A DNA stretch of 19,056 bases from JBBIOI01 sp037443425 (GTDB taxonomy: Bacteria; Desulfobacterota; BSN033; UBA1163). The DNA lies in NCBI GenBank assembly GCA_037443425.1, contig JBBIOI010000066.1, forward strand, positions 1 through 19,056, in the 5' to 3' direction. The stretch's first letter is position 1. Each line of letters opens with the position of its first letter. Shown piece by piece: positions 1 through 7,111 of this stretch. The translations under genes were made by a program, and so were the position numbers. The notes under the pieces were generated by a model, which worked only from the letters and a program-made list of their open reading frames with translations, was not told the DNA's origin and did not search any database.

Positions 1-645
1 ATATCTGAATTAAAGAACAGATTTTACAAAAATATACCTAACCTAAAAAGGATTCTTTATGATGAATTGGTAAAAAAGGGTTTCTTCACAAAAAACCCTG
101 AAAGTGTAAGAGGTTCCTTTATGGGTTTGGCAATCTTAGCCTTTATTTTTATCATTCTTGTTTTAGGAATCTTTTTCCCTCATTTAGGGATGAGGATCTT
201 TATTTCAGGACTTTTAACCGGACTCTCTATATTCTTAATTGGAAGGGCGATGCCTGCAAAGACAAAAAAAGGGGCTTCTATATATATTGATATTTTAGGT
301 TTTCAGGAATTTATGTCACGTGCTGAAAGAGATAGGCTTGAAAGAATGGCTGATAAAAATCTTTTTTCTAAATTTTTACCATATGCCATCTCACTCGGTG
401 TAGTGGAAAATTGGACAAAGGCCTTTGAAGGTATATATCAAGAGAAGCCTGATTGGTATACTCCACAAAGAGGAATCGTAAGGTTTAGTCCATATCTATT
501 TTCTCAGTCCATAAATAGTATGACAGGAAATCTCACATCTGCCATGTTTTCGGCACCGAGGGGTAGTGGGGTCAGTAGAGGTGGAGGTTCTGGTGGGGGT
601 TTCTCAGGAGGTGGATTTGGTGGCGGTGGAGGGGGAAGTTGGTAA
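1..645 (+). CDS. DUF2207 family membrane protein, C-terminal part (5' end outside window)
   Basis: The reading frame is open from base 1, with no start needed inside the window; the TTG at 67 is probably internal. About 214 residues are visible. Around residues 58-80 and 83-105 of the visible part lie two hydrophobic helices, followed by a soluble stretch with the family-like pattern 'FMSRAERDRLE...FLPYAISLGV...PDWY'. The protein ends in a glycine-rich tail closing in GGGGGGSW, a tail type common in DUF2207 (predicted membrane) proteins. Function of the family is unknown; the N-terminal extracytoplasmic DUF2207 domain would lie to the left of the window. Its last 74 bases are also used, on the other strand, by the end of comEC. 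Family assignment rests on remembered pattern similarity, not a search. Confidence 0.8.
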   Translation: MSELKNRFYKNIPNLKRILYDELVKKGFFTKNPESVRGSFMGLAILAFIFIILVLGIFFPHLGMRIFISGLLTGLSIFLIGRAMPAKTKKGASIYIDILGFQEFMSRAERDRLERMADKNLFSKFLPYAISLGVVENWTKAFEGIYQEKPDWYTPQRGIVRFSPYLFSQSINSMTGNLTSAMFSAPRGSGVSRGGGSGGGFSGGGFGGGGGGSW

Positions 646-3088
646 ATGTTTTAACTGATATCTTTTCTCCGTCAGTATTTATTTCAATTGCACCATGCTT
701 ATCTGTCCTTAAGATAATGGATCCTGCCTCTGTGTATCTATTTAGAACTTCTTGGTGCGGGAGTTTTTTCCATCCATAATCTGAAACACTTAATATGGCA
801 TAGGATGGTTTCACACTATCAATAAAGATCTTAGAACTTGATGAAAGACTTCCATGGTGAGGTATTTTAAGGATATCAGACCTTAGAGGAAAATTCTTTT
901 TTATTAAGTTGAGCTCGGCCTCTTTTTCAATATCACCCGTAAAAAGTGCAGATACATTTTTAAACTGTAATTTGATAACAAGAGAGGAGTTATTAATATC
1001 AGATGGTGAAAGATCCTTTTTTAAATTTCTGTAAAAACGAGCTGGATTAAAAAACGAGATAACAACACCACCTATAGATATTGGAGGAGATTGTTCATCT
1101 TTCGAAATTCTTTTAATCTTTTTAGTTTTTAATGCCTCTTCGATCTGATAAAATGAGTCTGATCTTTCTTTTAAACCATTGTCCCAATATTGACCAATAG
1201 AGAATTGAGAAATAATAAATTTTAGACCTTTAAAGTGATCAGGGTCAGGATGTGTTAACACAAGGATGTCAATATGTCTTATCTTTTTTCTCCATAAAAA
1301 AGGGGCTATAATACTTTTACCAATATCAAAACGGTCCTCATAGAGACCTCCACCATCAATCAACATCCTTTTTCCCTTGGGGAACTCCAAGAGGATTGAG
1401 TCTCCATGACCTACATCAATAAAATTTATGGTGAGGTCTTTCTTAAAAAGCCCTTTTACATCCCAATAAGCAAGATCAATGATTAAGAGAATAATTAAAG
1501 CAAAACATACGTATCTGATCTTTATGTTTCTTCTTATATAGACAATGGAGAAAAAGATCAGATAAAAGATTATCATTTCAAACAAAGTTGGGGTAGATAT
1601 AAAAATAGAAGCATATGGGATGGAGGAGAATGTTTTAATGACTTTGAGAAAGATAAGGGTAATAGTGCTATTCAAGTTTATAATAAGAGTTGAAAGAGGA
1701 TAAAAAATGAATGATAGCAGTGATGCAATCAGGCTTAACGGGACGATAATAAATCCAACCCATGGGATAGCAAAAAGATTTGTTATTATTCCTAAAAGTG
1801 AAATTCTGTTGAAATGGAGCAAAACGAATGGAATGGTTCCAAATGTAGCTACTGTAGTTACTACAAAGGAGATCTTTATGTAGTTCAAAATCTTTCTCCC
1901 CCACCATTTTTTATAGAGGTTTTCATTTTTTAATTCTTTAATGATCCATGGGACTAAATAGAGTATGGAGAGAACGGCTAAAAATGATAGCTGGAAAGAG
2001 ACGTCAAAGATGGAGGAGGGAGAAAATATAAGTATGATAAAGGCAGAAAGGGCAAGTGTGTAGATGAGATTTCTTTCGCGTCTGAATATGATTGATAAGA
2101 GGAAGATACAGACCATCAATGTTGCCCTTATTACAGATATTCCAGCCCCTGCAATAAATGTATAAAGTATAATACATGGTAGTGTAAGTAAGGCAGCAAA
2201 CTTTTTAACATCTATTGTAAGAAGCAAGAGTTCCGAACGTTTTAAGAACCATAAGATTAGGGAGAAGGATAAAAGGGCAACGATCCCAAGGTGGTCTCCG
2301 GATATAGCCAGTAAGTGCGCAATTCCTGTAGTTATGAAAGTTTCTTTTAATTCTTCCGATACATGTTCTTGCTCACCAAGGACAAGTGCCTTAAATATTC
2401 CTACACATTGAGGATGGGACTCTTTATCAAGGAAAGTCCTGATCTTTTCTCTGAGGGCCTCTATCTTTATGAGTACTGGATTATTAAATCCTTCCCCAAT
2501 CTTTATCCAGGCCTCATCAGTTTTAAGGAAACCGATTGTATATATCCTTTCAAATGCAAGATATCTTTCGTAGTCAAAGACCCCAGGATTTTTAAAACCT
2601 CTGGGATTGGTAAGTCTGCACCAGATGCGAAGTCTATCTCCCAATCGGAAAGGTTCATTTTTCTCTTTAATATATATCAATACATGGCCCTTAACTGGTA
2701 TAGCTCGATTAGATAAAATTACCTTCTCGGATCGAATAACAAGTCGAGTTTTATCAATAAGACGGACGGGGCTTTTGTCAATAACCCCTTCAATCAACAA
2801 AGGATCGATATTATGAAAATTCGTTATGTTTGATGTCGAATATGGTGGATGAAGATAATATTTAATTGAAATAATACCGAGGAGAATGAAGATCGATATA
2901 GAGACTAACCCTGATAAGAAAATAAATCTTTTAAAGATAAAAAGAATCCAGAAGATTAAGAGGATTGGGATAATAATATTTTTAAGATCATCAATGTATG
3001 GAGGGTCGAAATAGCCAACAAAAAGCCCTATTATATATGCAACGAGAACTGGGATGAGGGGTAAACGGAATATTCCACCCATCTCCAT
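572..3088 (-). CDS. comEC: ComEC/Rec2-type DNA internalisation protein
   Basis: This 838-residue protein has the ComEC three-part plan. Residues about 1-75 are N-terminal membrane helices, followed by a soluble OB-like/DUF4131 region to about 220. The polytopic Competence domain (about 225-530) carries the 'HLLAISGDHLG' motif near its first helix, where the usual form is SGLHVG. A C-terminal metallo-beta-lactamase-like domain has 'FIDVGHGDSILLEF', 'LIDGGG', the metal-binding-type 'THPDPDHFKGL', 'LFTGDI' and 'IPHHGS'. In known systems ComEC forms the inner-membrane channel for single-stranded DNA uptake. The gene lies 37 bp downstream of the acyl-CoA dehydrogenase and probably shares its mRNA. 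The start ATG directly follows GAAGAAAG, so an in-frame ATG two codons later (3082) is equally possible. The last ~24 residues look like an extension created by reading antisense to the DUF2207 glycine tail. Confidence 0.93.
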   Translation of the reverse strand: MEMGGIFRLPLIPVLVAYIIGLFVGYFDPPYIDDLKNIIIPILLIFWILFIFKRFIFLSGLVSISIFILLGIISIKYYLHPPYSTSNITNFHNIDPLLIEGVIDKSPVRLIDKTRLVIRSEKVILSNRAIPVKGHVLIYIKEKNEPFRLGDRLRIWCRLTNPRGFKNPGVFDYERYLAFERIYTIGFLKTDEAWIKIGEGFNNPVLIKIEALREKIRTFLDKESHPQCVGIFKALVLGEQEHVSEELKETFITTGIAHLLAISGDHLGIVALLSFSLILWFLKRSELLLLTIDVKKFAALLTLPCIILYTFIAGAGISVIRATLMVCIFLLSIIFRRERNLIYTLALSAFIILIFSPSSIFDVSFQLSFLAVLSILYLVPWIIKELKNENLYKKWWGRKILNYIKISFVVTTVATFGTIPFVLLHFNRISLLGIITNLFAIPWVGFIIVPLSLIASLLSFIFYPLSTLIINLNSTITLIFLKVIKTFSSIPYASIFISTPTLFEMIIFYLIFFSIVYIRRNIKIRYVCFALIILLIIDLAYWDVKGLFKKDLTINFIDVGHGDSILLEFPKGKRMLIDGGGLYEDRFDIGKSIIAPFLWRKKIRHIDILVLTHPDPDHFKGLKFIISQFSIGQYWDNGLKERSDSFYQIEEALKTKKIKRISKDEQSPPISIGGVVISFFNPARFYRNLKKDLSPSDINNSSLVIKLQFKNVSALFTGDIEKEAELNLIKKNFPLRSDILKIPHHGSLSSSSKIFIDSVKPSYAILSVSDYGWKKLPHQEVLNRYTEAGSIILRTDKHGAIEINTDGEKISVKTFTNFPLHRHQIHLLRNPHQNLHLY

Positions 3089-3125
3089 CTTTCTTCAAAC
3101 ATATCAATTGAACATGAAGGAAGGC

Positions 3126-4256
3126 TCAGTCCTTTATAAGTAGATCTGCAATCATCAATTGTTGAAACTGGTTAGGTCCTTCATAAATCTGTGTAACCTT
3201 TGCATCTCTCATCATTCTTTCCAATGGGTAATCCTTCATGTAACCATATCCGCCAAGGATCTGTACTGCATCCGTAGTAACCTTCATGGCTACATCAGAA
3301 GCAAAACATTTCGAAATGGTAGATATCTTAACAGATTCATCAGTATTTTTATTAACCTCATTAGCTGCATTGTAGACAAGTGTTCTGGCTGCCTCAATTT
3401 GTGTGGCCATGTCTGCAATCATGAAACGGATAGCCTGAAAGGATGCGATGGGCTTTCCAAACTGGATTCTTTCATTGGCATATTTGATGGCAAATTCAAG
3501 GGCACCCTGTGCAATCCCAACTGCCAGGGCACCTATTGCGGGCTTTGATTTGGTAAGGGTATCAAGGGCGATCTTTAATCCATCCCCTTCTTTTCCGAGG
3601 AGATTTTCCTCTGGTATTAAACAGTTATCAAATATCAGATCTGTTATCACCGACCCTTTCATTCCAATTGTTTCTTCCTTTTTACCAAATTGAAGTCCAA
3701 GGGTCTTATCTTCAACTATAAAACCAGAGATTTTTTCATTGTCTTCCGTGGTAGCAAAAACCGTATAAATATGTGCAATACTACCGTTTGTCACAAACCC
3801 CTTTTTCCCATTTAACCTATAATTTCCACCCTCTTTTAATGCCTTTGTTTTAAGTGAGGAGATATTGTATTTTTTATCATATTCTGCCAGTGCCAATGTA
3901 ACAATTAGGTTTTTTTCTGTTATCCAATTAAAATATTTTTCCTTCTGTTTCTCATTTCCAGCAAGCCAGATTGGAAGCGTGCCAATACCCTGTGAAAGTA
4001 TGAGAAGTGAAGAGGTTCCCGATACCTTTGCAATCTCCTCAACTACCAAACAGAAAGAGACTATGTCACCATTCATTCCCCCATATTCTTCAGGGAGGAT
4101 TAGGGATAAAAAGCCCTGTTTTCCAAATGAGTCAACTATATCCCATGGAAACTCCTCCTTTAAATCGATTTCAGACGCCCTTGGCAACACAACCTTTTCT
4201 GCTGTCCTCTTAGCAGCCTGTCTAATCATTTCTCTTTCTTTTTCTTTGTTGTTCAT
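3126..4256 (-). CDS. Acyl-CoA dehydrogenase family flavoprotein
   Basis: About 376 residues, the normal length for a soluble FAD-dependent acyl-CoA dehydrogenase (alpha,beta-dehydrogenation of an acyl-CoA, electrons to ETF). It has an N-terminal helical domain (to ~120), middle beta domain (~120-230) and C-terminal helical domain (~230-376). Clear family landmarks are 'LPEEYGGMNGD', 'RIQFGKPIASFQAIRFMIADM', 'ILGGYGYMKDYPLERMMRDAK' and 'IYEGPNQFQ', whose Glu is the catalytic base position in the common subfamilies. The usual T-E-P-x-x-G-S-D flavin/substrate loop is replaced by A-E-Y-D-K-K-Y-N, so activity or substrate may be unusual. The ATG at 4256 was chosen because AAAGGA lies 7 bases before it; an upstream in-frame GTG at 4262 is too close to that SD. 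First gene of a leftward pair with comEC; no metabolic link to comEC is evident. Confidence 0.9.
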   Translation of the reverse strand: MNNKEKEREMIRQAAKRTAEKVVLPRASEIDLKEEFPWDIVDSFGKQGFLSLILPEEYGGMNGDIVSFCLVVEEIAKVSGTSSLLILSQGIGTLPIWLAGNEKQKEKYFNWITEKNLIVTLALAEYDKKYNISSLKTKALKEGGNYRLNGKKGFVTNGSIAHIYTVFATTEDNEKISGFIVEDKTLGLQFGKKEETIGMKGSVITDLIFDNCLIPEENLLGKEGDGLKIALDTLTKSKPAIGALAVGIAQGALEFAIKYANERIQFGKPIASFQAIRFMIADMATQIEAARTLVYNAANEVNKNTDESVKISTISKCFASDVAMKVTTDAVQILGGYGYMKDYPLERMMRDAKVTQIYEGPNQFQQLMIADLLIKD

Positions 4257-4283
4257 AATCACGTCCTTTGATTAAATGATTTA

Positions 4284-4312
4284 AAAATAAAAAAGTTTAT
4301 CCATTTTGTCAA
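4284..4312 (-). promoter_or_regulatory. Sigma70-type promoter for acyl-CoA dehydrogenase-comEC
   Basis: Read on the minus strand, a perfect -35 TTGACA (4312-4307) is followed by 17 bases and TATTTT (4289-4284), four of six matches to the -10 consensus. Transcription would begin near 4277, leaving a leader of about 20 bases that contains the AAAGGA ribosome site. The region is AT-rich, so chance -10 matches are common, but the -35 and spacing are ideal. Confidence 0.6.
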
Positions 4313-4332
4313 GCATAAATCTCACACAAATC

Positions 4333-4357
4333 TCAAGGATTCTGAGAAAGTCCTTGA
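4333..4357. repeat. 7-bp inverted repeat in the divergent intergenic region
   Basis: TCAAGGA (4333-4339) and TCCTTGA (4351-4357) are perfect reverse complements around an 11-base spacer. It sits 20 bases upstream of the -35 of the acyl-CoA dehydrogenase promoter, a position suited to a regulator-binding site. It could also be a chance repeat in AT-rich DNA. The rest of the 416-base gap between 4256 and 4673 shows only a possible promoter for the rightward gene; I see no coding sequence or RNA gene there. Confidence 0.35.
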
Positions 4358-4526
4358 AAGACTCTGAAGGTAAGAATTAATCAATAGTGCTACTCTATAA
4401 AAGGTATTAGCTCGAGGGCCTTTTAAACTATATAGATTCCCAAATCTGAAATGATTTTTAAATATTTTTTCAGCCCTTTTTATTGCTGGATTAGAAAATA
4501 TTTATTTAATATAATATGGGTTAAGA

Positions 4527-4554
4527 TTGATAGCATCGTGGAAAGTATGATAAT
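4527..4554 (+). promoter_or_regulatory. Possible sigma70 promoter for the first Tm-1-like gene
   Basis: TTGATA (4527-4532), 16 bases, then GATAAT (4549-4554): each hexamer matches five of six consensus bases. A start near 4561 would give a leader of about 110 bases before the ATG at 4673. Surrounding DNA is very AT-rich and contains other TATAAT-like strings (for example 4510-4515), so this is only the best of several candidates. Confidence 0.35.
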
Positions 4555-4672
4555 ATATTTTTGCTGCATATTATAGAATGAGAAATAGTATAACATTAGT
4601 AAATGAATTAAAAGGGCTACATCTCTCTTAAGTAAATGGAAAATTTGGTGAATATAAGTGAAAGGAGAAGGT

Positions 4673-5887
4673 ATGAAGAAACAACTACTCATTGTGGCCA
4701 CCTTAGATACCAAAGGGATTCAAGTAGATTATATAAAAAACTGTGTTCATAGACATGGGATCCAGCCATTGATAATGGATGTCGGAACTCTCGGGGAACC
4801 TTTAACTCCGCCAGACATTACACGATTTGAGGTGGGAGAAGCAGGAGGCTATAAACTTGAAGATATAATAAAAAAGAAGAATCGTTCGGCAGCTGTTAAA
4901 GCTGTTCAAGAAGGAGGGGCTGTCTTGGCAAGGCGGTTGCTTGGACAAGGGAGACTTCACGGGGTCTTTGGAATGGGAGGTGGAACAGGTACAGCAATTG
5001 CCACATACATCATGCAATCCCTTCCTTTTGGACTGCCTAAAGTAGTGCTCTCAACAGTTGCCTCAAGGGATGTGAAAGAATATATTGGAACTAAGGATAT
5101 TGTTATGATCCACTCAGTGGCTGACATTATAGGGCTCAATGAGTTTTTGCGCTTGATTCTTGAACAGGCTATTTTTGCAATATGTGGAATGATCACACAT
5201 GGCGGTATTATAAAAAAGGAAAAACCGATGGTTGCTGTTACCGCCTATGGAATTAACTCTACCTGTGCAATGAATGCAGAACCTTTATTGAGAGAAAAAG
5301 GATACGAAATGATAGCTTTCCATGCCAATGGCTGTGGTGGAATGGCCATGGAAGAGTTTATCTCAGAAGGGTTAGTAGCTGGCGTGATTGATTTCACACT
5401 CCATGAGATAGCGGACGAAATGTACGGAGGTTATTGTAAAGGTATAGGTCCTCAAAGATTAGAAACTGCAGGTAGAAAAGGGATTCCCATTGTAGTTGTT
5501 CCAGGAGGTCTTGATAATGCTGTATTTAGTCCGTTATACCCCATGCCAGATCAGTTAAAAGGAAGAAAGATACATTACCATGACACGCGCTTCTGTGTCC
5601 GAATGGGAGCTAAGGAGATGAAAGAGTTTGCCCAACTAATTGGAGCAAAATTGAATAAATCAAATGGGCCAATCTGCTTACTCATTCCTAAGAGGGGATG
5701 GTCAGAAGTAGATAAACCTGGGATGGAATTCTATGAGCCAGAGATTAACCAGATATTCATAGAAGAAATAAGAAAAGTCCTTAACCCAAAAGTTTGGATA
5801 GAAGAGATGGATCTTCATATCAGTGATCCGGGCTTTGCACAAAAAGCAGTTATAATATTAGATGAAATGATCAAAAGCAAACGGTAA
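4673..5887 (+). CDS. Tm-1-like ATP-binding domain protein (UPF0261), copy 1
   Basis: A 404-residue protein matching the Tm-1-like/UPF0261 family throughout. It has an N-terminal Rossmann-like start ('LLIVATLDTKG'), a glycine-rich loop 'FGMGGGTGT' (99-107), 'MQSLPFGLPKVVLSTVAS' (~114-131), 'IHSVADIIGLN' (~146-156), 'FHANGCGGMAMEE' (216-228), 'GPQRLETAG...VVVPGGLDNAVF' (~259-285) and 'LLIPKRGWSEVD' near the C-terminus. Plant Tm-1 relatives bind ATP; the bacterial role is not established. The TIM-barrel (PEP-hydrolase-like) domain fused to some members is absent. The ATG at 4673 is preferred because AAAGGAG at 4661-4667 precedes it; the GTG at 4658 lies upstream of that SD. It converges on the phenylphosphate-synthase-like pair, and a diverged paralogue follows the UbiD gene, so a role with that pathway is inferred. 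Confidence 0.88.
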   Translation: MKKQLLIVATLDTKGIQVDYIKNCVHRHGIQPLIMDVGTLGEPLTPPDITRFEVGEAGGYKLEDIIKKKNRSAAVKAVQEGGAVLARRLLGQGRLHGVFGMGGGTGTAIATYIMQSLPFGLPKVVLSTVASRDVKEYIGTKDIVMIHSVADIIGLNEFLRLILEQAIFAICGMITHGGIIKKEKPMVAVTAYGINSTCAMNAEPLLREKGYEMIAFHANGCGGMAMEEFISEGLVAGVIDFTLHEIADEMYGGYCKGIGPQRLETAGRKGIPIVVVPGGLDNAVFSPLYPMPDQLKGRKIHYHDTRFCVRMGAKEMKEFAQLIGAKLNKSNGPICLLIPKRGWSEVDKPGMEFYEPEINQIFIEEIRKVLNPKVWIEEMDLHISDPGFAQKAVIILDEMIKSKR

Positions 5888-5954
5888 CACCTTTTTAGAG
5901 ACGTTTTTAAAACTACAAAGATCGATGAATTAATTTGTTTTAAAGCATAAAAAA

Positions 5955-7022
5955 TTAGAAACTAATTTTTGTTGGTTTTAATGCCTTCTCCATCAGAAGT
6001 TCATATACAGTCTTTTTACCAAGGATAGGTTCCTTTTTCTTTTGGCTCCAAATTGTTTCAGGCCGGCTCTGAAGAATGAATATATTAAAAGGAAATGGTC
6101 TTTGTTTATCTATGGCCCATTCTATGTCCTGAGGGATACCGTAATATTGTTCAATCTTTTTTGCATATCTCGAGAGCTCAAGGATCTCTTCATTTAATAG
6201 ACATGGTATTTCGCGCCGCTCACAAGGGATATCAGAATGAATGACTTCTTTAGTTTCATTGTTATAAATACATTCGACCAACTTTACTGATACTCCTATT
6301 TCGATCTCCCTTGTTACCTTATCAACAACAAACTTATCAGGATTGCAAATCCCTGATACAACGGTTTCTCCCAATCCCCAGTTTCCTTCAATGACGACTT
6401 TGGATGGATCGCCATTGACTGGATTTAGAGTGAACATAACACCAGCTGCTTTAGCATTAACCATCTTCTGAATACCTACACTGATAAGGACTTTTTCATG
6501 AGGGAACCCCATTTTGACCCTGTATGATATAGCCCTGGGTGTAAAAAGACTTGCCATACACGATTTTATCTTTTTTAAAACATTATCAATTCCCTGAACC
6601 CAGAGAAAGGTATCCTGCTGGCCTGCGAAGCTTGCCCCTGGTAGATCTTCTGCTGTGGCACTTGAACGAATGGCTACAGGTATATCAGGGAAATTAGATA
6701 CTTCAGAAAGTATTTTGTAGTTATATCTTATTTCCTCTTCTATCTTTTTAGGTAGAGGAGTTTTATTTATTAAATCCTGAATTATTTTTGAGGCATTTTC
6801 CAATGAAGCCAAGTTTTGAATATCGATTCGGGAAAGTATCTCTAAAATATTTCTTTTTACTCCACCTAAAGAAAGGAATTCATTATATGCCTCTGTTGTC
6901 ACAGAAAAACCGGGAGGGACTGGTATATCGGCTTTAATCAATTCACCCAGGCTCGCGTTTTTCCCTCCTATCAATGGCAGAGCCTCTTTACCTGCTTTAT
7001 CAAACCATAATATATAAGGCAC
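5955..7022 (-). CDS. ppsB: Phenylphosphate synthase subunit 2-like, PEP-synthase N-terminal ATP-binding protein
   Basis: This 355-residue protein is only the ATP-grasp half of a PEP synthase. It shows 'LIGGKNASLGEL' (18-29), 'AIRSSATAEDLPGASFAGQQDTF' (117-139), 'GVMFTLNPVNGDP' (194-206), 'QDIEWAID' (298-305) and 'ILQSRPET' (316-323), and stops soon after. No phosphohistidine or PEP/pyruvate barrel follows. In Thauera aromatica, subunit 2 of phenylphosphate synthase is such a ~40-kDa piece; it uses ATP to phosphorylate the histidine of subunit 1, giving AMP and phosphate. Here the matching subunit 1 gene lies directly upstream. The start is GTG, with GGAG seven to eight bases before it. Do not confuse the symbol with E. 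coli ppsA (PEP synthase). The phenolic substrate is inferred from gene context. No terminator is seen in the 67 bp before the convergent Tm-1-like gene. Confidence 0.85.
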   Translation of the reverse strand: MPYILWFDKAGKEALPLIGGKNASLGELIKADIPVPPGFSVTTEAYNEFLSLGGVKRNILEILSRIDIQNLASLENASKIIQDLINKTPLPKKIEEEIRYNYKILSEVSNFPDIPVAIRSSATAEDLPGASFAGQQDTFLWVQGIDNVLKKIKSCMASLFTPRAISYRVKMGFPHEKVLISVGIQKMVNAKAAGVMFTLNPVNGDPSKVVIEGNWGLGETVVSGICNPDKFVVDKVTREIEIGVSVKLVECIYNNETKEVIHSDIPCERREIPCLLNEEILELSRYAKKIEQYYGIPQDIEWAIDKQRPFPFNIFILQSRPETIWSQKKKEPILGKKTVYELLMEKALKPTKISF

Positions 7023-7042
7023 GATAAATCTCCAATTCTAAT

Positions 7043-7097
7043 ATAATGAAGCAATGAAAAGAAAATTTATTCATTAATCAATTCATTGCTTCATTAT
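7043..7097. repeat. Perfect 16-bp inverted repeat between the two synthase genes
   Basis: ATAATGAAGCAATGAA (7043-7058) is perfectly reverse-complemented by TTCATTGCTTCATTAT (7082-7097), with a 23-base loop (7059-7081). It fills most of the 89-bp gap between the stop of the 615-aa subunit gene and the start of the 355-aa subunit gene. In the mRNA it would form a long AU-rich stem before the GGAG of the second gene. No U-tract follows the stem, so it is not a typical intrinsic terminator. An mRNA-stability or processing element, or a regulator site, are alternatives. Confidence 0.75.
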
Positions 7098-7111
7098 TCT
7101 AAAAATTTATA

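Noticed and set aside
2363..2716. Rightward open frame of about 117 codons opposite comEC
   Set aside because: Antisense shadow of a well-supported comEC; no SD and no recognisable motif.
5888..5954. Possible bidirectional terminator between the convergent copy-1 Tm-1-like and synthase subunit 2 genes
   Set aside because: Only short AT-only self-complementarity (GTTTTTAAAAC) was found, with no GC-rich stem followed by a T-tract.
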